NCBI RefSeq assembly: GCF_012516375.2
Contig: NZ_CP051204.2
Location: 8,169,501-8,233,500, forward strand
DNA from: Chitinophaga oryzae
GTDB lineage: Bacteria; Bacteroidota; Bacteroidia; Chitinophagales; Chitinophagaceae
DNA length: 64,000 bases
Direction: 5' to 3'
Positions 1-8,241 of this stretch are shown here, in pieces. The notes under the pieces are model-generated. The model saw only the letters and a list, made by a program, of their open reading frames with translations, did not search any database and was not told the DNA's origin. Within the stretch, counting starts at the first letter, position 1. Every line of letters starts with the position of its first letter. The position numbers were made by a program, and so were the translations under genes.

Positions 1-435
1 AACAGATTTGCCTTTGTTCATCGCTGCCACGGAAATATCCTTATGCCAGAAGTCCGGCACTGCAATGATGACCGCGTCAATATCTTTACGGTCAAGGATT
101 TCATTGTAGTTGCGGGTAGTGAAAATATCATTACCCCATTTCTTTTTGGCGTCTGCCAGGCGGCCGTCATACAGGTCGCAGGCAGCCACCAGCTTCACAC
201 CGGGTACGGTGATCGCGGTGTTGGCATCTGCGGTGCCCATACCTCCGGCGCCGATCAATGCCACCTGGATCTGGTCATTGGCACTGTACTTTTCGTTTAG
301 TCGTGAGAGTGATTCAACGTTCCGTTTTCTGTCAGCTGCTGTAATGATGCTAGGCAATAAAGAGGCCCCCACCACACCTTTTGCAAATTTGCTGATAAAA
401 TGCCGGCGTGAGCTTTCGTTGGAATTTACTGGCAT
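1..435 (-). CDS. Gfo/Idh/MocA family oxidoreductase, N-terminal part
   Basis: The gene runs off the left edge, so only the first 145 codons are present. The N-terminus has a twin-arginine-like motif (SSRRHF) followed by a hydrophobic stretch, suggesting export by the Tat system. A Rossmann NAD(P)-binding segment follows (VALIGAGGMG, then VAACDLYD) and then the family's AVPDFWHKD segment. Members use a bound nicotinamide cofactor to oxidise or reduce sugars and related compounds; the substrate cannot be told from this piece. Tat-exported members are common in Bacteroidota that degrade polysaccharides. ATG at 435 is the only good start before the Tat motif. Confidence 0.88.
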   Translation of the reverse strand, partial: MPVNSNESSRRHFISKFAKGVVGASLLPSIITAADRKRNVESLSRLNEKYSANDQIQVALIGAGGMGTADANTAITVPGVKLVAACDLYDGRLADAKKKWGNDIFTTRNYNEILDRKDIDAVIIAVPDFWHKDISVAAMNKGKSV

Positions 436-524
436 GTATATCTTTTTACTTTAATGGAAGAAATTGATGAATGCGTTTGTTAAAATAAAAACAATAAATG
501 GGAAATCATAATTTTAGCAATACG

Positions 525-556
525 AAAGCCTGCTCCGGACAAGGGAAGCAGGCTTT
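525..556 (-). terminator. Stem-loop after the S41 peptidase gene
   Basis: A 10-bp perfect inverted repeat (AAAGCCTGCT / AGCAGGCTTT) with a 12-nt loop lies about 25 bases past the S41 stop codon. The T tail on the minus strand is short, so termination strength is uncertain. Confidence 0.55.
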
Positions 557-581
557 ACAGTTATATCGGGCGGGTTTGAAT

Positions 582-2258
582 CTACTTGCGGCTGGTGGTA
601 AGCGCCTGTTTGTATACGACAGGGTCGCGAAGCATGGCTGCTGCGGTATTTACCTCCCGGTCCCATGCCAGCGATTTGGCGATGCGGCCCTGCTGTGAAT
701 AATAGCGGTTGGTGATTTCCTCTTCCAGCAGGCGTTTGATCTCTGTTTTATTTTTCAGCAGGTCCTGCTTCTTATCATGTTTCATCTTCTGCTCCAGTTG
801 TTCCAGCTCCTTAGACACGGCGTCGTAGTACTTCTCCCGCCTTGCGGTGTTCTTGAAATTCTCCAGCGCGTCTTCGCTGCGGGTTTTATAGCTGTAGTCC
901 TTGTTGTCGAGATAACGTTCAAAATCAGAGAATTCTTCGTCTGTCAGTGCGAAATCTGCTGCAGGCGCTATCTTAGGGTGACTGTAGTAATAGCTGGTGG
1001 CGTAGTCGAAGATAAACTGTTTACGCAGCAGGGTGGCAGACACCTGGCTGATATAGGTGGGTGGTACGAGGGTATCCGGTTCGATACCGCCGCCGTCTTT
1101 TACCGTACGCCCGTTCACGGTGCGGAAGGTTTTTTTAAGGGAGTCCGGCACATAGTCCACGCTGCCGTCATCGGCGCGGTGGGAGTAGTCGATCGCCTGT
1201 ATACAGCGGCCGCTGGGCGTATAGTATTTAGCGGTGGTGACTTTCAGTTTGGTATTATAAGGCAGCTGGCGGGTGGTTTGCACCAGTCCCTTGCCATAGG
1301 AGCGCTGACCGATCACCAGGCCCCTGTCGAGGTCCTGTACGGCCCCTGCCACGATTTCTGCGGCAGAAGCGGAGGAGTGGTTAGTCAGTACTGCCAACGG
1401 AATATGGGTATCCAGCGGCGCCTCCGAAGTTTCGTAATTGCGGTCCCAGTTTTTCACTTTGCCTTTGGTGCTGACGATGAGTTTATTTTTTTCCACGAAT
1501 ATGTTGGACACCACGACTGCCTCATCCAGCAGGCCACCGGGGTTGCCGCGCAGGTCCAGTATCACGCCTTTGAGGCCGGGATTGGCCTGTTTCAGCTGCT
1601 GAAAGGCATTGCGCACCATGGCGCCGCTGTTTTCGGTGAACTGTGTCATCCGGATATAGGCCACGTCTTTGCCTACCAGGCCGGAGTAGCTGACAGGCTT
1701 TACATTGATCTCCTCGCGGATGATCTTTTTAGGGGTTTCCTTACCGCTTACCGGGTTCCGGAAGAGGATATCCAGGGGGGTGCCGGGGGCGCCTTTCAAC
1801 AGTTTGCTGATTTCTTCCTGGGGGGTATCTTTCACGGATTTTCCGTCCATGGTAACGATGATGTCTCCCGGTTTGACTCCGGCTTTGTCCATCGGGCTGC
1901 CTTCATACACGTCGGTGATGGAGGTCCATTCCCCGTTTTTGTTGATAGAGGCTCCTACCCCGCCGTATTTGCCTGTGGCCATGAACTTCAGGTCGTCCAG
2001 GTTCTCTTCGGTCACAAAATCGGTGAAAGGGTCCGTTTCTTCGAGGATGGCCTCTATGCCCCGGTGCATCACTTTCTCCGGGGGCAGGTCGTCTACATAG
2101 TAGGTATTCAGCTCCCGATAAAAGGCGGCGAAGATATCGAGGTTTTTGGCGATCTGGAAGTAGCGGTCGCTTTCGTTATAGGCGAAAAGGCCACCGGCGG
2201 TGACCAGCAACAGCAGGGCTGCCAGCAACTTTTTCCTTTTATTCAAGAATGCACGCAT
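582..2258 (-). CDS. S41 family C-terminal processing peptidase
   Basis: A 558-residue serine protease of the CtpA/Tsp family, which trims or degrades envelope proteins in the periplasm. ATG at 2258 is preferred because it starts directly with a signal or anchor sequence (MRAFLNKRKK followed by LLAALLLLV); a longer frame upstream would run into yidD. A PDZ domain lies at about residues 96-175. The catalytic core has the SSASAAE motif (nucleophile about Ser296) and the YGKG lysine (about Lys323), so the Ser/Lys dyad is intact. The C-terminal 130 residues are charged and probably helical. It is last in the rpmH-rnpA-yidD run, where many bacteria have yidC. The specific substrate is unknown. Confidence 0.92.
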   Translation of the reverse strand: MRAFLNKRKKLLAALLLLVTAGGLFAYNESDRYFQIAKNLDIFAAFYRELNTYYVDDLPPEKVMHRGIEAILEETDPFTDFVTEENLDDLKFMATGKYGGVGASINKNGEWTSITDVYEGSPMDKAGVKPGDIIVTMDGKSVKDTPQEEISKLLKGAPGTPLDILFRNPVSGKETPKKIIREEINVKPVSYSGLVGKDVAYIRMTQFTENSGAMVRNAFQQLKQANPGLKGVILDLRGNPGGLLDEAVVVSNIFVEKNKLIVSTKGKVKNWDRNYETSEAPLDTHIPLAVLTNHSSASAAEIVAGAVQDLDRGLVIGQRSYGKGLVQTTRQLPYNTKLKVTTAKYYTPSGRCIQAIDYSHRADDGSVDYVPDSLKKTFRTVNGRTVKDGGGIEPDTLVPPTYISQVSATLLRKQFIFDYATSYYYSHPKIAPAADFALTDEEFSDFERYLDNKDYSYKTRSEDALENFKNTARREKYYDAVSKELEQLEQKMKHDKKQDLLKNKTEIKRLLEEEITNRYYSQQGRIAKSLAWDREVNTAAAMLRDPVVYKQALTTSRK

Positions 2259-2314
2259 GCAAATGAGGGTATAAGATGAATGATGATGATCGTTGGCGGG
2301 TGGAAGCGGCGCTG

Positions 2315-2536
2315 TCAGGGAACCGGATCGTAACCGTGCCCACCCCAGGGGTGGCACGACAAGATACGCTTTATCGTCAGATAGCCTCCTTTAAAAACGC
2401 CGTGTTTCCGGAACGCTTCCAGTCCATACTGGGAACAGGTGGGCGTATAGCGGCATTTGGCGCCGAGCAGCGGAGAGATCAGCCACTGATATACTTTAAT
2501 CAGGAAAATAAACGGGTAACTTAACCAGCGCTTCAT
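2315..2536 (-). CDS. yidD: Membrane protein insertion efficiency factor YidD
   Basis: A 73-residue protein with the full YidD signature: an amphipathic N-terminal helix ([14 protein letters not shown]), the Cys motif [11 protein letters not shown] and the C-terminal [14 protein letters not shown]. The family helps the YidC insertase place proteins in the inner membrane. It follows rnpA, the usual neighbourhood, with a gap of about 90 bases. Length is normal. Confidence 0.95.
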   Translation of the reverse strand: MKRWLSYPFIFLIKVYQWLISPLLGAKCRYTPTCSQYGLEAFRKHGVFKGGYLTIKRILSCHPWGGHGYDPVP

Positions 2537-2626
2537 ATAGCATCGCTTTTAGGCCATAGCCCGCCGGGGTGTCCGCTTTTAGTAAAACAACTTTCCCAGC
2601 ATTCCCTAAAAGCTAACAGCAACAGG

Positions 2627-3013
2627 CTAGTAGCTATTCTTCAATTTCTCTAAAATTACCGAAATTTTGTGGTGAAGGGTAGAAAAATCCGCTATTTTTT
2701 TATCCGTGTAGACGAGGAAAACGGCGAGTTGGCGGGATTCGGCGCGCAGGTGATCATACAAACCCTGCTTCTGGAGGCGCCAGGCTTCACGGGAAAGCCT
2801 TTTAATGCGGTTACGGTCTACCGCATGGGGAAAACGCCGGGAGGAGGCACTAAAACCTACCTGCACCGGGTATTTGTTTACCGGCAGCTCCTTTACGGGC
2901 AGGTAAACGACACGGAACGGGAAAACAGAAAACGCTTTTCCTTCACGAAAAAGCGTTTCAATAAGTTTTCTGCTCTTTAACCTCTCCTCTTTTGTAAAAG
3001 AATTAGTTTTTAT
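2627..3013 (-). CDS. rnpA: Ribonuclease P protein component, non-canonical start
   Basis: This is the protein subunit of RNase P, which matures tRNA 5' ends. The conserved core is clear (VGFSASSRRFPHAVDRNRIKRL; basic RNR helix near the middle). The frame stays open upstream to 3025 and codes for the expected conserved N-terminus (FTKEERLKSRKLIETLF, then FPFRVVYLP), but that extension contains no ATG, GTG or TTG. The first ordinary start is GTG at 2866, which would remove about 49 conserved residues and leave 79. I place the start at the ATA codon at 3013, giving about 128 residues, the normal family length. The gene lies 24 bases after rpmH, as in most bacteria. The start is an inference; the family call is firm. 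Confidence 0.85.
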   Translation of the reverse strand: MKTNSFTKEERLKSRKLIETLFREGKAFSVFPFRVVYLPVKELPVNKYPVQVGFSASSRRFPHAVDRNRIKRLSREAWRLQKQGLYDHLRAESRQLAVFLVYTDKKIADFSTLHHKISVILEKLKNSY

Positions 3014-3037
3014 GGCAAATAGTATTTAGCTACTGGA

Positions 3038-3193
3038 TTATTTCAGCTTACGCTCGTCAGAAACAGTCAGCTTCTTACGACCTTTAGCTCTGCGGGAAGC
3101 CAGTACCTTACGGCCGTTGGCAGTTTCCATTCTCTTTCTGAAGCCGTGAACGCTCTTTCTGCGTCTGTTATGCGGTTGAAAAGTACGTTTCAT
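3038..3193 (-). CDS. rpmH: 50S ribosomal protein L34
   Basis: A 51-residue, very basic protein starting [18 protein letters not shown], the standard L34 sequence of the large ribosomal subunit. It is too short for many ORF cut-offs. The rpmH-rnpA-yidD order on the minus strand is the classic arrangement. A -7-type box lies about 75 bases upstream. Confidence 0.97.
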   Translation of the reverse strand: MKRTFQPHNRRRKSVHGFRKRMETANGRKVLASRRAKGRKKLTVSDERKLK

Positions 3194-3266
3194 TTCTTTT
3201 TTATGTTTTTACCTGTACTATACTAAAAGATTCCCCTTTCGGAGACGCTATTTTTAAAACGGAAGG

Positions 3267-3274
3267 CAAAGGTA
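3267..3274 (-). promoter_or_regulatory. Bacteroidota -7 box for rpmH
   Basis: On the minus strand this reads TACCTTTG, a match to TAnnTTTG, about 74 bases upstream of the rpmH ATG. No well-spaced TTTG is seen further upstream. Confidence 0.5.
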
Positions 3275-3331
3275 GCAGAAATAATTCAAAAAGTAAAATA
3301 AATCGCAAAATACCTGCTTCCGGAATAAAAA

Positions 3332-3359
3332 ATGGAATACAGCATCCGCCGTATTCCAT
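3332..3359 (-). terminator. Intrinsic terminator after ompH
   Basis: A 9-bp perfect stem (ATGGAATAC / GTATTCCAT) with a 10-nt loop, followed on the minus strand by a run of six T. It lies about 22 bases past the stop of the last gene of the porG-uppS-bamA-ompH cluster. Confidence 0.8.
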
Positions 3360-3380
3360 CTCTTATATTAACGAAGTTAA

Positions 3381-3890
3381 TTATTTGATACCGAGTTTAG
3401 CTTTTACAGCCGGCAGCAGGTCGTCAGCAGAAGGAGACACCAGCAGCAGACCGGCAGAGCTGTCGATCACATAGCCGTAACCTTTTTCTTTGGCAACGTC
3501 TTCGATAGCTTTGCGGGCTTTATCGTAGATCGGTTTCAGCAGCTCCTGTTGTTTCTGCTGTACCTGGGATTCAGCTCTTTCGCGATAGTCCTGGATGCGT
3601 TTCTGCGCGTCCTGGATTTCACGGCCTTTGATTTCTTTCATATTGTCAGTCATGCTGGCCGCTTTCTCGTCGAATTCTTTTACTTTTTTAGTGTACTCGT
3701 CCACCATTGTTTTGCCCTCAGCTTCCAGGCTTTGTGCATAAGTCTGGAGATCAGTCTCTGCTTTTTTGGCTTCAGGCATGCTACCTACGAGCGCTTGCGC
3801 ATTGATATGTGCTACTTTGGACTGGGCCATTGCATTCACGCTGAACAAACCGGTAACTGCCACGAAAGCAATAATTACGAACTTCTTCAT
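3381..3890 (-). CDS. OmpH/Skp family periplasmic chaperone (second copy)
   Basis: A 169-residue protein with a signal peptide ending MAQS, then KVAHINAQALVGSMPEA, a long charged coiled-coil middle (about residues 40-120) and a short C-terminal beta segment ending VKAKLGIK. This is the Skp/OmpH layout: jellyfish-shaped trimers that hold unfolded outer-membrane proteins on the way to BamA. It follows a paralogue (60-base gap) and bamA, which supports that role. Confidence 0.92.
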   Translation of the reverse strand: MKKFVIIAFVAVTGLFSVNAMAQSKVAHINAQALVGSMPEAKKAETDLQTYAQSLEAEGKTMVDEYTKKVKEFDEKAASMTDNMKEIKGREIQDAQKRIQDYRERAESQVQQKQQELLKPIYDKARKAIEDVAKEKGYGYVIDSSAGLLLVSPSADDLLPAVKAKLGIK

Positions 3891-3950
3891 GATGTTGTCT
3901 GTGTTTAAAAAAATTTTAATACTTATTAGTTAAAAAATAGGTACAAGTGA

Positions 3951-4466
3951 TTATTTCTTTACGCCCAGCGATTTCAATATTTCCTCGCTTTTATCCAGTT
4001 TAGGATCTGAGAAAATAACGGTGGTGCCGCCGGCCTTGTCCAGCACGAAATCGTACATTCTGCTGGCAGAAAGCTTCTGAACAGCATTGTAGATCTTGTC
4101 CTGGATCGGCTTTACCAGCTCCTCCCGCTTTTTAAACAGGTCCCCTTCATATCCGAAACGTTTTTTCTGCAGGTCCTTGGCTTCCTTCTCTTTGGCAACG
4201 ATCTCGTCTTCCCGCTTGCGTTTCAGCTCTTCCGTGAGCATTACCTGCTCCGCCTGGTAAGACTTGTACATTTTATCCACTTCCTGGAACTTGGCGTCAA
4301 TTTCTTTCTGCCATTGTTCCGCCACTGCATCCAGTTTTTTCTGGGAGTCCTTGTATTCAGGGATGCTCTCCAGGATATATTTGGTATCTATCACACAATA
4401 GCGCTGTGCATTGGCTGCACCTGCCATGGCCACCACTAAGGCCGCTGTAATAAATATTTTCTTCAT
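3951..4466 (-). CDS. OmpH/Skp family periplasmic chaperone (first copy)
   Basis: A 171-residue Skp-like protein. ATG at 4466 is chosen because it begins directly with a signal peptide (MKKIFITAALVVAMAGAANA); a start ten codons earlier would put extra residues in front. The mature part begins QRYCVIDTKYILESIPEYK and continues as a Lys/Glu-rich coiled coil. It lies directly after bamA. Two tandem Skp genes after bamA are common in Bacteroidota; they may form mixed trimers or serve different clients, which the sequence cannot decide. Confidence 0.92.
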   Translation of the reverse strand: MKKIFITAALVVAMAGAANAQRYCVIDTKYILESIPEYKDSQKKLDAVAEQWQKEIDAKFQEVDKMYKSYQAEQVMLTEELKRKREDEIVAKEKEAKDLQKKRFGYEGDLFKKREELVKPIQDKIYNAVQKLSASRMYDFVLDKAGGTTVIFSDPKLDKSEEILKSLGVKK

Positions 4467-4532
4467 GCTACTATAGATTTTTGGCTTCCGGAACACCGGT
4501 TAATCTTTGCAATATATAAATTTATTTCACAA

Positions 4533-7280
4533 TTATTCTGGTTCAAAGCCGAGCATGAAGGTAAACTTAGCCGCATCCTTCAGGCCACCGCCGGACTTGA
4601 TACGGTCAAATCCTATACCATAATCAAATCCAAGCAGACCAAACATCGGCAGATAGAAGCGCATACCTATACCAGCAGAGCGACGCAGGCGGAAAGGATT
4701 GTAATCCTGCATGTCGCGGTAACCGTTGGCCGCCTCGATGAACGCCAGACCGAAAATGGTGGAACTGGGGTTCAGGCTGAACGGATAACGCAGCTCCATC
4801 ACATATTTGTTGAATACGGTGAATCCACGGTAATCTATCGGTTGACCGCTTTCCGGGTTTATACTCGGATCGGAGGTATAATACACCGGATAACCTCTCT
4901 GGGAGATGATATCACGGTCATAGATCGCGAAGTTGCTCAAACCGTCGCCCCCCAGCTCAAAGCGGCCGAAAGGAGACAGCGTTGTACGGTTGTTGTACCG
5001 GGAGATATACCCGAACTTGGCAGCCACTTTCAACACGAAAGTCTTGTTATCGCTACCCATCGGGCGGCTCAACGGCACATACCATTCTGCGTTGAAGCGG
5101 TATTTCTGGTACTCGATAAAATTAAACTGTTTGGAGATAGGCTCTTTCGTATAGTCTTTGTTCGGGTTGAACACAGAATACGGCGGCGTATACTGGGCAG
5201 ACAGCATGAAGTTGGAACCACTGCGCGGGAAGATCTGCTGGTCTACAGAAGAACGTGCCAGGGTGAACTTCAGGTTAAGGTTGTTGGAAGTACCGTTGTC
5301 AAAACCGGCGATACCGAAGTAGTTGTAGTTCTTCAGCTTATACTGCTGGTAGTTGACAGAGTAGATCAGCGTGAAGAAGTCGTCCGGCCATTTCAGCTGC
5401 TTACCGAGCGATACGGAAGCACCCATTACCTTAAAGTGGCCATCGGTAGTAGTGGCGTTCTGGTTATAGATGTTCGCGTAGTAGTTGCTGTAAGCGTATG
5501 GGTTCTGGTAGCTGCTGTAGAAGCTAACGGAGAACTGGTTACGTTTTTTACCGCCCAGCCAGGGTTCTGTAAAGGAGAAGTTGTAAGAGCGGTATGCTTT
5601 ACCGTTGGAAGACACGCGGACAGAGAGCTTCTGGCCATCGCCGCTGGGCAGCGGGTCCCATGTTTCCTTACGGAAGATATTACGCAGGGAGAAGTTGTTG
5701 AACGTAACGCCCAGTGTACCGGTCAGACCGATGTAACCGCCCCAGCCGGCAGACAGTTCCAGCTGGTCATTGGCTTTTTCCTCTACGGTATAGTCGATGT
5801 CCACGGTACCATCGGCCACATTGGGCACGGGGTTCATACCGATCTTTTCCGGGTTGAAGAAGCCGAGGTTGGCAATTTCACGGTTGGAGCGGATCAGGTC
5901 AGCGCGGCTGAACTTTTCCCCGGGGATGGTACGCAGCTCGCGGCGGATAACGTGTTCATTGGTTTTTTCGTTGCCGGCGATGCGTACCTCTTTAATGGTG
6001 GCCTGCGGGCCTTCGCGCAAGCGGATCTCATAATCGATGGTATCGCCACGGATGCCGATTTCCACGGGATCGATCTGGAAGAAGAGGTAACCATAGTCCA
6101 TGTAGTAACCGGTGATGTCGCCGCCTTCCTGGGACATTTGTTTACCCAGTCTTTTTTCCAGCAGTTCGAGGTTATACACGTCTCCTTTTTTGATCCCCAG
6201 GATACGGGTCAGCACGGAGTCGGAGTAGCGGGTGTTGCCTTTCCAGGTGATGTCGCCGAAGTAGTATTTTTTACCTTCAGAAACGGCCAGGTCGATATTC
6301 AGGTTGCTGGCGTTGGACTTATAGGTGGTGTCTTTGAGGATGAGCGCGTCCCTGTAACCTTTGGAGTTATAGTAGCTCACCACTTTGCTTTTATCTTCGA
6401 TATACTTCGTTTCGTTGAATTTGGCAGAGCTGAACAGTTTGAAGCGGAAGTAGGGGTCCAGCTTATCCAGTGCGCGGGTGGGCTGGAGGAACCCGTAGGT
6501 TTTCCAGAAGTCGTCCGGCTGTGCCAGGGAGTCCACATACACCTGCCTGGTATCAGGGTGAAGGGTGAAGCGGGTGCGCTCCTTGGTGCCCTTCATTCTC
6601 TTTTTGAGTTTGGAATCGGGGATGTTGTAGTTGCCAACAAAGTTGATATTGTCGATACGTACCTTGTTGCCTTTATTCACCAGGAAGACGAGGCCCATGG
6701 AGTTTACCTGGCCGCTGTCTTTTCTTTCCTCGATCCTTACGGTGGCGTTGCCAAAGCCTTTGTCAGCATAAAATTTATGTACTACGCCGATCACGTTTTG
6801 TTTAAGGGCCGGGGTTACCACGGTGCCTTTACGGAGGCCGGCTTTGGTAGCGATGTCGTCAGCTTCTGTTTTTTTGATGCCTTTGAACTGAAAGCTGTTC
6901 ATACGGGGCATTTCCGTCAGGCCGATTTCCAGCCAGATTTTGCCATCTTCGATTTTGGTGACGTAGATGGTAACGTCAGCGAAGAGACGCTGGGACCAGA
7001 GGCTTTGGATAGCTTTGGTGAACTGGTCTCCGCCGGGGTATACCACCTTATCGCCTACACTGAGGCCGGAGAGAGACAGCAGTAATGCTTTATCCAGGTA
7101 TTGGGTCCCAGCAACGGTGATATCGGCAATTTCATACTGTTGCGGATTAGCCATAATTGCCGGCAGATTAGCGGGAGGCTGCGCGGGAGGCACGGTATCT
7201 TTCTGTTGAGCGGATACACGTATGCCTGCACTGCAACATAATGCTATAGCCAGAAGGCCCTTAGGAAATAATTTCTTCAT
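4533..7280 (-). CDS. bamA: Outer membrane protein assembly factor BamA
   Basis: A 915-residue Omp85 protein, the core of the machine that inserts beta-barrels into the outer membrane. The start at 7280 gives a signal peptide (MKKLFPKGLLAIALCC...VSA). POTRA repeats fill about the first 430 residues (for example ITVAGTQYLD, INFVGNYNIPDS, ITWKGNTRYSDS, VRIAGNEKTNEHVIRREL). The barrel follows from about residue 490 (LELSAGWGGYIGLTGTLG), ending FTFMLGFEPE. The start overlaps the end of uppS by 20 bases, so the two are translationally close. The long open frame on the opposite strand is a composition shadow. Confidence 0.96.
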   Translation of the reverse strand: MKKLFPKGLLAIALCCSAGIRVSAQQKDTVPPAQPPANLPAIMANPQQYEIADITVAGTQYLDKALLLSLSGLSVGDKVVYPGGDQFTKAIQSLWSQRLFADVTIYVTKIEDGKIWLEIGLTEMPRMNSFQFKGIKKTEADDIATKAGLRKGTVVTPALKQNVIGVVHKFYADKGFGNATVRIEERKDSGQVNSMGLVFLVNKGNKVRIDNINFVGNYNIPDSKLKKRMKGTKERTRFTLHPDTRQVYVDSLAQPDDFWKTYGFLQPTRALDKLDPYFRFKLFSSAKFNETKYIEDKSKVVSYYNSKGYRDALILKDTTYKSNASNLNIDLAVSEGKKYYFGDITWKGNTRYSDSVLTRILGIKKGDVYNLELLEKRLGKQMSQEGGDITGYYMDYGYLFFQIDPVEIGIRGDTIDYEIRLREGPQATIKEVRIAGNEKTNEHVIRRELRTIPGEKFSRADLIRSNREIANLGFFNPEKIGMNPVPNVADGTVDIDYTVEEKANDQLELSAGWGGYIGLTGTLGVTFNNFSLRNIFRKETWDPLPSGDGQKLSVRVSSNGKAYRSYNFSFTEPWLGGKKRNQFSVSFYSSYQNPYAYSNYYANIYNQNATTTDGHFKVMGASVSLGKQLKWPDDFFTLIYSVNYQQYKLKNYNYFGIAGFDNGTSNNLNLKFTLARSSVDQQIFPRSGSNFMLSAQYTPPYSVFNPNKDYTKEPISKQFNFIEYQKYRFNAEWYVPLSRPMGSDNKTFVLKVAAKFGYISRYNNRTTLSPFGRFELGGDGLSNFAIYDRDIISQRGYPVYYTSDPSINPESGQPIDYRGFTVFNKYVMELRYPFSLNPSSTIFGLAFIEAANGYRDMQDYNPFRLRRSAGIGMRFYLPMFGLLGFDYGIGFDRIKSGGGLKDAAKFTFMLGFEPE

Positions 7281-8022
7281 TCTGCTGAATTTGTTCGCTT
7301 GTTTTGCCAAAGCGCCGTTCTCTGGTTTGATAATTTAAGATGGCTTGGTAAAGATGTTCATTGCGGAAGTCCGGCCAGCGGGTATCTGTAAAATACAGTT
7401 CTGCATAAGCCAGTTGATATAGCAGGAAATTGCTGATCCGGCATTCACCACTGGTGCGGATCATTAATTCCGGGTCGGGCAGTCCTGCGGTACAGAGATA
7501 TTTTTCCCATACCTCCGGTGTTACGGAAGCCGGGTCGAGGGTTCCCTTTTTCACATCCAGAGCGATTTTCTGGGCAGCATTCACGATTTCCCAACGGGCA
7601 CTGTAGCTGAGGGCCATGATAAGATTGAGGCCGGTATTGTGGCTGGTCAGCGCAATAGCCTCTTCCATTTCCTGTTGGGCCTGGGGGGGCAGCATGCTCA
7701 TGTCACCGATGACACTCAGCCTGATATTGTTTTTGGATAAGGTACCTACTTCCTTCCGGATAGTATTCACCAGCAATTCCATTATGCCGTTCACCTCGTA
7801 AACGGGGCGGTCCCAGTTTTCAGTTGAGAAAGCATACAGGGTCAGGTAGCCTATTCCAAGTTCTGCACAGGTTTCAACGATATTGCGCACACTTTCCACG
7901 CCTTCGTGATGCCCATACAGCCTGTCTTGTCCACGCTCCTTAGCCCAACGGCCGTTACCGTCCATGATAATGGCGATGTGGCGGGGTAACCGTTGTAAGT
8001 CTAATTTATCCTTCAAGCTCAT
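7261..8022 (-). CDS. uppS: Isoprenyl transferase (undecaprenyl diphosphate synthase)
   Basis: A 253-residue cis-prenyltransferase that makes the C55 lipid carrier for peptidoglycan and surface polysaccharides. Signature segments are HIAIIMDGNGRWAKERG (catalytic Asp about residue 21), LYAFSTENWDRP and RTSGECRISNFLLYQ with downstream WPDF. Length is normal. It lies between porG and bamA, with a tandem promoter just upstream. Confidence 0.96.
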   Translation of the reverse strand: MSLKDKLDLQRLPRHIAIIMDGNGRWAKERGQDRLYGHHEGVESVRNIVETCAELGIGYLTLYAFSTENWDRPVYEVNGIMELLVNTIRKEVGTLSKNNIRLSVIGDMSMLPPQAQQEMEEAIALTSHNTGLNLIMALSYSARWEIVNAAQKIALDVKKGTLDPASVTPEVWEKYLCTAGLPDPELMIRTSGECRISNFLLYQLAYAELYFTDTRWPDFRNEHLYQAILNYQTRERRFGKTSEQIQQNEEIIS

Positions 8023-8079
8023 TTTGTGTCAGGCGTATTATATCAGTTTATACAGATTCACTAAAAGTGTGCAAAGATA

Positions 8080-8109
8080 CAAAAATAGAGCAATGACTTT
8101 TTTAGCAAA
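8080..8109 (-). promoter_or_regulatory. Promoter of the uppS-bamA-ompH operon
   Basis: On the minus strand TTTG (8109-8106) is followed after 18 bases by TATTTTTG (8087-8080), a good Bacteroidota -33/-7 pair. A second -7-type box, TATCTTTG, follows directly at 8079-8072. The uppS ATG is at 8022, giving a leader of about 45-55 nt. Confidence 0.65.
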
Positions 8110-8241
8110 GCTTGACCCCTTGTTTTAACGTAGTTTTAACAGCGAAATCAATACCAGCGGGGATTTCAGGATTTTCGGCGGTAGAACCGGGCCATCCGGA
8201 GGCAAGAAATGCCGACTTGTAGAAAGTATATTAACCGTAAA

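Noticed and set aside
2259..2357. A longer N-terminus for the S41 peptidase
   Set aside because: It would put 33 Pro/His-rich residues before a good signal sequence and overlap the yidD gene.
4842..7085. A 747-codon open frame on the plus strand opposite bamA
   Set aside because: It mirrors bamA codons, has no family features and is His/Val/Phe-rich in the manner of antisense frames. The minus-strand BamA is clear.
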